DNA of 64,000 bases from Ophiura sarsii. Taxonomy: Eukaryota; Echinodermata; Ophiuroidea; Amphilepidida; Ophiuridae. Positions 43,610-55,500 of this stretch are shown here, one piece after another. Numbering within the stretch: the stretch's first letter is position 1; each line of letters begins with the position of its first letter. Below the pieces are notes generated by a model. That model was not told where the DNA came from. It saw nothing but the letters and a program-made list of their open reading frames with translations, and did not search any database. The DNA is taken from assembly GCA_035610835.1 (NCBI GenBank), contig CM069447.1:64823060-64887059 (forward strand). The letters are read 5' to 3'. A program made the translations under genes and the position numbers.

Positions 43610-45500
43610 GTTGAATACAGTATGGATATCCTTACTACGGTTTGATATCAGTGTAGATTTGCCTAGTCTGGGTTCACCTGAAAGTGCCAATAAAAGAGTA
43701 GAATGATATAATTGTAGATTATTCTACTCCTGATGCAATGCGGAGTGACAACATCAGTACAAACATTCACCCCGGAGGGCTAATATAGGTATAGTCTTTC
43801 CTATTTTGGATTTACCCCGGAGTTTAGATGTGCTGGAAGTGTACACCCCGGTACACCCCGGAGTGCTGACATTTCTATAAACTGTCCTGTAGTGGTGCGG
43901 ATATTAATGTTAACTTTACTACTCTGGGCGCAACCTAGAGCATTAATTATATATGTAGACTTTCTCAACCCGGGAGTACTTTATTGGTGTAGGATTTCCC
44001 ATTCTGGCATCTGTTAGAGCTGACAATAGCGTAGACATTCTTGCACTGGATGACTCCCGGATCGGAGAAATGGAAATGCGTCAAGCACGCGTCAAGTGCA
44101 CGATTCACAATACGCCACGTTGCGCCATGCGGGAAAGTTCTTTTTGTATTTGCAGCTGTTCAGAGGTTTAGAACTTTCCTACTCTGGATGCACTGGAAAT
44201 GCTGATATCAGTGAACGTCTCCTTACTCTTTATTTATCCCGGTATTCGAATTGATAACAATGTAGACTTTTTTTATTCTATGAGCACTCCGGAATGTTGA
44301 TATTAGTCTAAACTTTCATTATGTGGGTGCAACCCGTAGTACTGATATCAGTGTAAACTTCTCTATTCTGGGTGCACCCCGTGGTACTGATATCAGTGTC
44401 AACTTTCCTATTCTAGGTGCACCCCGTAGTACGTAGTACAGTACTACGTACTACGGGGTGCACCTAGAATATCAGTAAATGCTATCAGTGCAAACTTCTC
44501 TATATTGCATGCACCCCGTAGTACTGATATCAGTGTAATCTTGCCTATTATAGGTGCACCCCGTAGTACTGATATCAGTGTAAACTTCCCTATTCTGGGT
44601 GAACCCCGTGTAACTGATCAATGTAAACTTCGCTATTCTGGTTGCAGCCCGTTGTACTGATATCAATGTGAACTTCCCTATTCCGGATGCACCCCGTAGT
44701 ACTGATATCAGTCGAAATTGTCCTATTCTGGGTGCACCCTGTAGTACTGATATCAATATAAACCTCCCCATTCTGGGTGCACCCCGTAGTACTAATATCA
44801 GTGTAAACTTCTCTAATCTAGGTGCACCTCGTAGTAATGATATCAGTGTAAACTTCTCTATTCTGGGTGCACCCTGTAGTACTATAAATACTAGTGTAAA
44901 CTTCTCTAACCTAGGTGCACACCGTAGTACTAATATCAGTGTAAACTTCTCTATTCTGGGTGCACCCCGTAATACTAATATCAGTGTAAACTTCTCTATT
45001 CTGGGTTCACCCCGTAATACTAATATCAGTGTACACTTCCCTATTCTTGGTGCACCCCTTAATACTGATATCAATGTAAACTTCTCTATTCTGGGTCCAC
45101 CTCGTAGCACTGACTTCAGTGTAGAACTTATTACTCTTAATGCATACGGGACTGTTGTTATCAGTACAAACTTTCCTACTCCGGATGCACCCCGGAGTGC
45201 TGATATAAATGCACACTGACCTATTCATATCGGGTTCACTTCGTATTGCTAACTCTGAGTTTCTACCCTCGACGCACCACAGAGCTGGTATCGATGTGAA
45301 CTTTCACATTCCGGGTACACTATCGAGGGCTTATATTAGTGTAAAGTTTCCTACATCTGCACTTCATACTTATTATGCACTTTCCTTCTACGGGTGAACT
45401 ATCGTATGCTGACATCAGTATATACTTTTCTATGGTTCATATGGTACACTTCGTGCTAATATTAGTGTATACTTTCCTATTCCATGAGCGTTTTATAGTG
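43610..45500. repeat. 45-bp minisatellite, homogeneous core 44331-45115
   Basis: The unit is GTGTAAACTTCTCTATTCTG then GGTGCACCCCGTAGTACTGATATCA. About 17 clear units occupy 44331-45115; increasingly degenerate units extend to about 43610 and 45500. Because 45 is divisible by 3, open frames of 183 and 212 codons run through it on both strands. These are repeat translations, with no sign of a real gene. Confidence 0.93.
44409..44471. repeat. 63-bp perfect palindrome inside the minisatellite
   Basis: Two 31-bp arms (44409-44439 and 44441-44471) are exact inverse copies around a single A at 44440. The arms consist of minisatellite sequence (TAGGTGCACCCCGTAGTAC), so one unit has been joined head-to-head with another. 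Confidence 0.97.
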
Positions 45501-45512
45501 ATGATGTTTTAA

Positions 45513-45698
45513 CACTTTCCACGCGGCTGTAAGTATTACCATATACAAACAAGATTTTTCAGAAACCTCTCCCAACTGTTAAATTCTATCTCAAGTGTTA
45601 CTGAACCAATACTATTATATTATAGTTCTCATGTTGATTCCAAATATGGTCATGACATTTTGTGAAATTTTGGAATGTCGTCTGCCGCGTGGAAAGTG
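45513..45698. mobile_element. TTAA-class MITE (piggyBac-like target duplication), intact copy
   Basis: 186 bp with perfect 14-bp inverted ends CACTTTCCACGCGG, flanked on both sides by TTAA (45509-45512 and 45699-45702). TTAA duplication is typical of piggyBac and Kolobok elements. No transposase is present. Relatives at 39410-39653 and 34945-35032. Confidence 0.9.
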
Positions 45699-46766
45699 TT
45701 AATTATACTCTTACATTAATTTAAAAGTCAAGAAGAGATTCATATATTTTCATCTAAATAAAAAGGCAGTACACCATTTTCTTAATGATTGCGGATGAGC
45801 CAAAAAACAATCTGTGAGGTTACCAAGAAAACTCTCATAATCTGTTCAATGTTCGACAATAAATACCATAGCAGGAGTCTTATCGCACATTAAAATACAT
45901 TTTTCTTCTTGTCTTGTTCAAAAGTGATACTCTCATCGCATTATTGTTAAAATAAATTTCCTTTTATTATTTGTGTTGCTGATTATTTTTATAAAATATC
46001 ATCCAGAAAATAATTGAAATTCTTTAAAAATATTTAGAAATATGTTTTAAAAGTTTCCAAATTTGAAATGTATTTTTTGATGTGGTTCAGTAATTTTCTT
46101 TCGCAATAGGGTATATTGTATCTGATGATTGGCAAACCAATTTCTTTTCAACGCTAGATTTGTATACATTATATATATTAATATACACATATACATATAA
46201 ATGGACACACGAACTTCTAATCTTATGTAAAATCGAGCTAGATCATGATCAATAAAACATTCTCAATTGAACTTTGATAAATTAATTACAAATAAAAGTC
46301 CTATTGTAATATAAGCACGAACTGACTTTTCCAGTAAAAGCGATAATGAGTCAACCTCTTTTTACGTTAAATCGTGTCTTACAAAAGATTATTCCTATTT
46401 GAACTGACCTACATTATATAGGAGTTTCGTAATTTGTTTTGCTGTTCATTTCGTATTTTCGTCTCAGATGAGAGCGTGGCTCACAACTTTGAATACATAT
46501 GTCTACAGCTACAGTAATAAACAAGTTAAAGGAAACCAAGTTTTATACTGATAGAATATACTTGACATTTTATTAGCTTTCATAGCCCATCTTCGTGGCA
46601 ACGTTCTGGATAATGAAACACTGTCGAAATAGTTTAGGTAGGATTCCATTTACTATTTCCAAGTCCCTTCAATTTCTTGTGTTGAAGTTCAAGATAAACT
46701 TAATCATGTTATGAAAAATGTTATGAAAAATTGATCTGGTCCCATTCTGATTAGTACAATAAAATT

Positions 46767-47382
46767 GAAGAACCCTATTCCAAAAGGGATCAACTCCACT
46801 TTTTGTCGAAAGTTCTACATCTTCAGCATATTCGGGTCAAAAGTTATGGCCCTCGGTAATTTCCGGAAAAGTTTCCGGAAATTTGAATATAATTCACTAT
46901 TTTGTAAGCCAAAATGGTAGAAATATGATTCTTTTATCACGGTAAAACATTGAAAGGAATGTCCCTAATGAAATACAATGAAGAAAATGTAAAATGTATT
47001 GGATAATTGTTTTTAAAATTGCACACAAACAGAAGTGTTGTTATTTTAAAAAATGTGCCAAATTGTCCAAATTTTCAGTTTTTTCAAGAAAAGAAAGAAA
47101 AAAAATCATAATTTAAAAAGTTGATGAGGTATTTGAATGCGTTTTTCTATTTTCAATGTGATTTGATAACGTCTTTCAGGTGTACCTTAATTTAAAATAA
47201 CGATTTTTTTTTTATGAAATGAAATGGAAATCAAACCTGTTAAGCTTACACGTATGGTATCTTTCATATGGCAGAAAATTAGCATAATCAAAGAAGTGCA
47301 ACATATTTAATTTAAAATAAAACCGTTGCTTTTGTCCTATTTCATTTACATGGAGTTGATCCCTTTTGGAAAAAAGCTCTTC
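46767..47382. mobile_element. Foldback element
   Basis: The left end GAAGAACCCTATTCCAAAAG and right end (inverse) GAAGAGCTTTTTTCCAAAAG continue into GGATCAACTCCA on both sides, giving ~32-bp inverted repeats. The ~616-bp interior is non-coding. It is absent from the corresponding place in duplication copy 2, so it inserted after the duplication. No clear target duplication. Confidence 0.75.
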
Positions 47383-47533
47383 TAATAACTATTGACAAAT
47401 AAGATGATACATAAATAAACTTTTTTCATTGTTAGTTTGACCGAAGAGAACGAAGCAGTGACCTTTCCAGTTAACCCTTAAATTACTTATTGATTATTTT
47501 CATATTGCGCTCCCGCATTTAAAGTGATATTTA

Positions 47534-47949
47534 TTTTACGTTCAATAACATGAGATTTTGAGCTGGTGAAAAAATTGACCTACAGAACAATATTTGTAAT
47601 ATTATGGTTAAGTGCTTCGCCTTTACTTTACCCTGGCTGCTGTATACTTTATATGACATTCTCCAAAATAAGAAAGGAACAAAATAATTAAAAAAATCAA
47701 AATCAATTTCCCATCTTCAATTTGAGATTTTTCTCACGAATTTTACGTTCAATAACATGAGATTTTGAGCTGGTGAAAAAATTTGACCTACAGAACAATA
47801 TTTGTAATATTATGGTTAAGTGCTTCGCCTTTACTTTACCCTGGCTGCTGTATACTTTATATGACATTCTCCAAAATAAGAAAGGAACAAAATAATTTAA
47901 AAAAATCAAAATCAATTTCCCATCTTCAATTTGAGATTTTTCTCACGAA
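47534..47949 (+). repeat. 207-bp tandem duplication
   Basis: Copy 47534-47740 is repeated at 47741-47949 with only two single-base A/T-run insertions. Duplication B copy 2 has only one equivalent (around 53715-54045), so this is a young local event. Confidence 0.95.
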
Positions 47950-49487
47950 GGTAGGTTAACAATCAAAAAGGTTACACCGAAAATAATGAGATAAAGTTCA
48001 ATTGTCATGTTCTCACTTGAGCTTTATAAAACCCGAATGCTGAAATGAAAGGACTTTGTCAGTAAAACTGCACCGGTAATATATCAAATTAAAGCGAATT
48101 ATTGTTTTTTTTTAAATTTGTAATCAAATATTAAATATTTTTCAGTAGGAGCTTTAGTTTTGGAGTTAGGTTTAGAGCATATTAATTTTATCAAGCTTCT
48201 TTTTGAGAACTGTGTATATATTTAAAAAAGAAATCTTCGTCGGTGTATTGTACCTCACCCGAGCACTCGCGTATGAAATGAATATGATTTTAAGTATGGC
48301 AATTGAATCCCGAGGCATTGGTTGAGAGAGCCAGACAGGGATCATTAAGTGAGAGGTTGACGATCAAACACAAAAGGGTGTTTCGGTGACAAATTTGAAA
48401 AACAAATATTCTAAAAAATGTGGTCTTTAGGTGAGAAATTTGGTTTATCCTTGATGTAAGACAGCACATAATTAACCTGGCACAATATCCTTTACTCTTT
48501 GATGGATTAAAGGATTATAAAGCTTTATTCCGTAATGGAGTCTTGAGACTAGTCTAAGTTATAAATGTCTTGCACTTAGAATATACCAGAAATTAGCACA
48601 CTATTCCATTACATAGGAGTATTTCGGTGAGAGAGTGTTTCAATTATTCAAAAGTTACGTGGTCGTACGGTGAAAGTGATTACAATGTTGATAGAGTCAT
48701 TTGGTAAGCAACAGCATTATACATGTATATATGCGTGCACCAACACATATAGTACTGCCCCCCAGCACACCCCAAATATTAGTTATTAATTAGAAAAATA
48801 ACTTTATTGTTGAATAAAAGTTATACGATTGGTTTTCGGCATACCTATCACCACCTCTATCGCGTAAATGTTGAACATTGAAACCGATGTATCAATGTTT
48901 ATTATTATCTCATAAATAAAACGAGAATATAACGTCTTTAGATTTGGCAACGCATGCTTGGAATCCGTGTTGTTAACGCAAAACAAAACCTCCGCTAAAT
49001 GGAGCGTCGGATTCTCTGGGGGAGGTACAACTGATTCTCGAATGAAAACAAGAAGAGACGAACATATATTAACATTAACTCATCATGCTTTACTTAAAAT
49101 GTTGCATTGTTAAGTATCCATCATCATTTCGCATGTTAGGCATGCGGAACACTACTCCCTTTAGACTAGATAATGCCTTTTTATGTCAACGATAAGCAAT
49201 AGGTGATTATTCCGTTTTTGAAGCGTAAACATGGGTTTTTTTTAGCCTAGAACAGCCTATAAAATGCACGATTTTGAAAGAAGAGACAGGTGTAGCAAAA
49301 ATAAGGACAGACACACTTTCGATAGACGTCCTTGCCGACAAATAACAAGGCGACAAAGCATGGGGCATTACGCTATAGATGCAAAGGGGAGTATATGTAT
49401 ACTCAGCCTAAGTCAAGGCACTTAGTATCCAAAAAGTCAAAGGTAACTTCCAATCATTAAAACAAATAATTCAAAGGCGTCTGTTAA

Positions 49488-49865
49488 AGGCATATTATAT
49501 GTATTATGTGATCTTTTCCAAGTAGCGCCCTTGATTTTTACTATGAAAGCAGATTTTCTTGCAGATTTGCATTTTTGATCATAAATCATAAAGGTCTTCC
49601 AAGTTACAGATCGATACGATTCCTAAATACTTCAAAATTATGGTTTGAAAATAGATTGAACCGCTACGGTACAATCAATATTTCAAATTTTACTATAAAT
49701 TCACTCTAAAACCATGATTTTGAGGTAATTAAGATTCGTATCGCTCTGTAACTTCGAATATATGTATGATTTATGATCTGAAAAGTAAATCTGCAAGAAA
49801 ATCTGCATCCAATTGTTATCGAGGATTGTGGGCGTCCCCTGGACAAAAGATCACATAATGTACCT
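49488..49865. mobile_element. TTAA-class foldback element
   Basis: TTAA flanks both ends (49484-49487 and 49866-49869). The termini begin AGGYA and share ATTATGTGATCTTTT in inverse orientation. Further in, GCAGATTTTCTTGCAGATTT is inversely repeated as AAATCTGCAAGAAAATCTGC, so most of the element can fold back. A half copy is at 40550-40700. No transposase. Confidence 0.82.
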
Positions 49866-50827
49866 TTAAGATACGCAGTCGTCAGTTATATAAACATTTC
49901 TATAAGTTAGGTATATTTGAACAGCACCTAATAAAATACTGCTATCTAGCCATCAATAAATGAAAGCGAACATGGTATACATGTACATTATGAGAGATAT
50001 TTCATAACGAACATGACCGTATTTTAATTACATTGCTCTGCTATTTTCGATTATCCATTATAGTTCTTGCTGGTTGCTAGCTTCAATTAGTCTGGTACCG
50101 GTTCATGGGTTTTTTTCACGTTCAATTTATGTTTACAACATTTCACACTGCTTAATTTCTTTTATTTCTTTTATCTTGTACAGAATTTTAGTTTGTCTAC
50201 AGTTCTATGTTTATTTAGCAAATGTGTATCTCATATGTTCGTTCCCATTTATTTTTACCACTATTTCTTTTTAAAATATTTTGATTTCTTATACTTTTGT
50301 GTAAATCATTTTAATCTAATAAGCTACTAAATATATTATGACATTAATTGTCTTGATACGGTTGTTTTTATTTGTACTAGTTACCTTAGCAACTGTGACT
50401 CTATTAGTAATGTACCTGCTTAAATGCTATGAATTATTTTGATCGTTTTTTGGATTATATTAATTGCGGTGTGTAACTAAACGGTTTCCCAGAATGTTTT
50501 GAACCACTTACGAACAAAATAATCATATTAAAATAGTATTTATTTCATTAATTCTATAAAACTGCAGCCAAGAAAAGATCTTAAATTAATACGTCCATTC
50601 CTTTCAGAGACTGGTACAATATATTCATCATATTAGGACGGTGAGTATTTTTTTGCAAAATTAGAACGAGTGACATTGTTATGAATTCGCACATGGCAGG
50701 TTGCCGCAGTTGGGTGGTTTAATATCAACCCATTGATAAGTAAAACTATCAATCTGCTTTTAGTACCTGAATATCGTATCTTGTTAACTCACTATACAAG
50801 AAACAGAACAATCATTCTAGTCACACA

Positions 50828-50878
50828 ATACGGAAAAATACCTATGGTTTGGCTCAAACCATAGGTATTTTTCCGTAT
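50828..50878. repeat. Perfect 23-bp-arm hairpin
   Basis: Arms 50828-50850 and 50856-50878 (ATACGGAAAAATACCTATGG plus TTT) are exact inverse copies around the 5-nt loop GGCTC. It is shorter than a typical pre-miRNA and has no mismatches. Not seen in duplication copy 2. Confidence 0.95.
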
Positions 50879-51429
50879 CAATGTGAACATGCAGGGGATC
50901 ACGAATTTATCGTTTAGTCCAAAGGCCCCAAAAGAAGAAAACATATATCTAAACACTCGCGGAAAACGAAACTCCATCCAAACAAGGCGCTGAATTTACT
51001 TCCCTTCCTACCACCTCCGTAAAATCCCCCGAAGTTAACAACCCGTTAACAAGCTCTGCGCCATCACCTATGTCTATAAAATCAGCGCGATAAACACGAC
51101 CGGTTATGTTGTATGTTTATTTTTTTTGGCGTGGATTAAATCTTTTTGCGGTCTATTTCGGCCCCAGAATGTAACAAAAATAGACTCAGTTGCATTTAAA
51201 TCATCCGCTATTTTGTTTGTTTATTATTTACGTGTCGTTTTTTAAGCAACTCTTACACAGACGCAAAACAATCGCTTTACACGTAATATCTTACCGATCA
51301 CACCGCGCAAATGCTGGTAACGCGGTTAATCGACGATATCGTGACTTTCTTGTTTATACGATATGGATCAGATTTGATACATGTTAACCAATGAAATTTC
51401 AGTATTTACACCTTCTAAACGACAAATTC

Positions 51430-51870
51430 TGAAACTGTAAACACATCGCTAACTAAACGCAATTCTCAAAACTTAAGCTAAAACACGCGTCGAACTCATT
51501 AAAAAGTGTCTAACTTTAAACATGGGTATGTGGTAGTTCAACGCGTGTTTAATTAAACTCGTGCACCATTTGTTGCCTTTAATGATTACTCGGTCATTAC
51601 AAGCTGACGTGCAGATCGTGTAGTATTAAATACATGTACATTTGAAGAATCCGGTCTATATCTATTTTAATCCAATTGGGCCACAATAAATTCAATACCC
51701 GTATACAGTGAACGCACGACCACTCCGGGGACGAGATGTGCGGAGTTTAAAACTGGGTTTTGTTAAACACGTCGTTTAAAGATATACTCCCGTTTAATTT
51801 AGACACGTGTTTAGTTACACACGGTTTTAAGCTAAAACGGTTTTCAGTACGAGAATACGGCCCTAAATGT
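51430..51870. repeat. Dispersed repeat, copy 1
   Basis: Colinear with 61510-61860. Shared blocks include AAACACATCG, AACTAAA[CT]GCAATTCTC, AAACACGCGTC, TTTAAACATGGGTATG, AAGCTGACGTGCAGATCGTG and AATT then GGGCC. Its ends are rich in self-complementary AAACACGYGT and TTTTAAGCT motifs, hinting at an old foldback element. Confidence 0.7.
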
Positions 51871-51970
51871 CTTGATCAAACTTGAAATCCATCTTATTGA
51901 ATAATGTTCAAATAATGTTTTTGTGAAATACACCCAACAAAAGATGTAAGTTCCCCCTAGCATATACCCG

Positions 51971-52509
51971 AATATTTCCAAAAATATTTGTTGGATTTAA
52001 ATAATGTTTAGCTAGAAAGATGCACCCAAATGTTAGGCACATTTTGATACCATATTTGTTGGCCTTGAGACAATACAACGATAAGAAATTGTGCCATTTA
52101 TCAAGTTGTATACAGAAAAAAAAAGTGGCACTAAATCTCACTGGCTATGGCTAGTTTTGTCCATAAAATTAACAAACATTTTAGACAATACATTTGCTAC
52201 CGTGTCTTGGTATTATGATCTGCTTATTGAATTTCTTGTAATAATGCCACACATAATTGTTTGGTCGATTCCCATGTCTGTGCAAAGAAATCCACCAAGA
52301 AAATGTCTGTTAATTTATAGACAAAACCAGCCATAGCCAGTGAGATTTAGTGCCACTTTTTTTCCTGTATACAAATTGGTAAATGGCACAATTTCTTATC
52401 GTTGCATTGTCTCAAGGCCAACAAATGTGGTATCAAAATGTGCCTAACAATTGGGTGCATCTTTCTAGCTGGAAATTATTGAAATCCATCAAATATTTCT
52501 GGAAATATT
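51971..52509. mobile_element. Foldback element with ~195-bp inverted arms
   Basis: The arms 51971-~52165 and ~52312-52509 are inverse copies. They start AATATTTCCARAAATATTTG and include GCTAGAAAGATGCACCCAA, TGTCTCAAGGCCAACAAAT-type sequence and CACTGGCTATGGCT. The central ~145 bp is unique. It lies directly at the left boundary of duplication B copy 2. No transposase or clear target duplication. Confidence 0.88.
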
Positions 52510-55500
52510 ATAGTATATGATGATTGGCAAACCATTTTATCATAAATAGATTTTTAGATATCTAAATATAATAGAATAATGGACACAAGATCACTTTAGT
52601 GTAGACAATGATCAATACAAATATTCCCAATTGGAATTTGATATATTTATTACAAATAAAAGCCCCACAGTGTTAGAAGCACTTTTTCAGTAATGCGATT
52701 AAGAGTTTTTTACATTAAATCTTGTCTTACAAATGATTATATAGGAGTTTCGTAATTTGTTTCGCTGTTCATCTCAAGTTTCAATCTACAGCTACAGTAA
52801 TAAAATGGAAATAAATGAGAAAAAAAAGTTAAATGGAAACATACTGATCTGGATAATGAAATAGGTTTGGTAAGATTCCATTTTCTATTTTCCAATATTT
52901 ATTTTCTATATCGGCTCGTCGGGTATACGGTACACTTACACGTAAGCCGGGATACCGGCGCGTCGGGTTTAAAGGGTTAGAACGTTGCTACATTTGCAGG
53001 AATGATTAAAGACAGACTTCACTCCGAACGATTAACTTTTAAACTTAGATGTGTTGATACTATAGTTTAAATAAGTTCCAAATTGGCGAGAAATATTCGG
53101 TTTTATCTATCCGCGCGCAAATGTAATCCAAGCATGTGTGCGTTATTATGACCACACGCACACGGTTTTTGCCCCACGCACGCATCACGCATGATTCACG
53201 CATGATGCACAGTCCGCTTGTTGCCGCTCATATGCGCCCGCGTCTTTCTGCATTCATTCGCGGTAATGAATCTTCGCCAATTTGGAACTGATCGAACTAT
53301 AAGATGCCTTACGTTCCCTCTGACTATGTAATGTTCTTCACTTAATTTTCTTTTGAATGAGAATATCTTATGATCGTCATGTATTAGATAGAATAATGCT
53401 GAATGCATGTTTCCGTACAGCACTGTGATGGGTATTTTTAGAAAACCTGCAGTCTTTTAGTAGAGGTCTATTTTTATTAATTTACGCGTGAATTGCAATT
53501 ATCCTTACCAAATCCGACAACCTCAGCATCTCTACCTTTTTGTATGTGAAATAATAATACATTTCCAACGACATATAATAATAATGTTAAAGGGAGACGC
53601 CTTTCAATTGTTTTTAATTTCAGTTTTGGTTTGACCGAGAGTAACGGTGCAGTGAAGATTCCAGTTAATCTTCCGATTACTTATAACTATTCTCATATTG
53701 CGTTCCCACATTTAAAGTAATATTTATTTTTTGTGAACTAACATTGATATTGCGCATAAGGGGTTTTATTTGAGCAGATGAAACATGTGACCAACAGAAC
53801 AATATTTGAATATTACATGGCAGTGTCTCGTCCTTACTTTACCGTGGCTGTATACTTTATATACCTTTCTCAAAAATAAGAAGAAAAAAAAGAAATATGA
53901 CAATAATCAAAACAAATAAATGAATACAGTTCTCAATAACAAATCCGCTCGTAATTCTCAAAATATAGTGTAGCGCCAACTTATACGTTATCGATATTAC
54001 AATCATGGAGTAATTTCCCATCTTCAATTCACGAAGATCGGTTAAAAATTAAGAAGGCTACACCGAAAACAACGAGATAAAGTATTATTTTCATGTTCGC
54101 ACTTGGGCTTTGAAAACACAAATGCTAAACTGATAAGAGGACTTTGTTGTGGACACCTAGCTCTGTTAATATTCAGTAATCATTTACTCATAATATTTCA
54201 AATTAGAGCAAGGTACTCTTTTTTACTAATTAATTTATATTAAACATGTTGTAGTAGGAGCTATAGTTTTGGAGTTTAGATCATATTAATATTACCCACT
54301 TACTCTTTGAGGATTGTATATATATATGCAGCGATTGAAATACCCACATGACTTTCCACCCGGGGTAGACCAAGCCGGGGTAGACCAACCCTAAGTCCGG
54401 GCTGACATCAGAAAGAAAAGAAGAAAAGACGAACATATAATATTATTAACATTAACTCATCATGCTTTACTTCAAACGTTGCATTGTTAAGCATCCATCA
54501 TCATTACGCAGGTTGGGTATGTGGAACATTAATTCCATCAGACTAGCTTTTGCCTTTTTATTTCAACTATATGCAGTAGTGATTATTCCATTTTTAAGCG
54601 TAACAATGTTTTTATGAATGCTTTCATGTCAATGTATCCTTGTAACATGTGGGTATGGCATGTAAGTAGAGAGAAGAACAGCTTAGAAAATGCGCCATTT
54701 TGCAAGGAAAGAGGAACAGACCAACAAAGACATAGATGGACAACATTATATAGTGGACAGAAATTAACTACGACCGCCTGATCAGAATAGCCGATGATAG
54801 GAAGCTTTTGAAAACTTAAAACTTTAGATCCGTCACTGTGTCGCCCCAACGTCTTCTTATTGCTATGAGGAAAGGGAGAAAGACAGATAGATGTAACATG
54901 TAGTACGACGTACATCGCATACTTACTTAATATATACGTCTTTACCGACAACTGACGTGATCACAAAGCATTCGACATTGTGCTATACATTCAGACTAAG
55001 TCGAGGTACGTGGTATCCAAAGACAATTTCATTCGATTCATGAATTGCTTGAGACTTAAGTCATCACGTTTCAAAACATTTACATATTTACAAATTGTTG
55101 GCAGGAATAGCTTCCCATCTATGACCCCCTTTCCCCTTTTGACTGATAATTGTTTTGCCCTGTGTTGACTGTGTTAAATTATTGCAAAACATAATGGCGT
55201 CTGTTAGGATACATCGTCATCAGCTAAATGAATATCTTCATTAGAATAAATATTAACTAATCTGACCCTAACAAAAGAATACTATTTACGCTGAAATAAA
55301 TGGAATAAAACGTCCAAGCGATTTGCCATACAACTATTATTATATTCATTACGAGAGATAAGACGAGAGATAAGAAGTTTCCAGCAATTCACCCTACTGA
55401 CTTACTGCATCAATGAACATAATGCTATCAGAATTAATTCAAAATATATTAGTTTAATTATATTGGTTCGATATGCTTTTACTTACTAATTAATCCAATA

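Larger units (their letters stand above)
46090..51000 (+). repeat. Diverged segmental duplication B, copy 1
   Basis: Colinear with 52510-57240. Anchors: GATGATTGGCAAACCA, ATAGGAGTTTCGTAATTTGTT, CTACAGCTACAGTAATAAA, CCCATCTTCAATT then CACGAAG, TAACATTAACTCATCATGC, and a CAGTTGGGTGGTTTRAT block. Identity is perhaps 70-80% in conserved blocks. No gene is supported in either copy. This copy has later insertions at 46767-47382 and 49488-49865 and a 207-bp tandem duplication. Confidence 0.8.

Noticed and set aside
44472..45219. 212- and 183-codon frames on opposite strands
   Set aside because: Translation of a 45-bp minisatellite; no start context, domains or splice signals.
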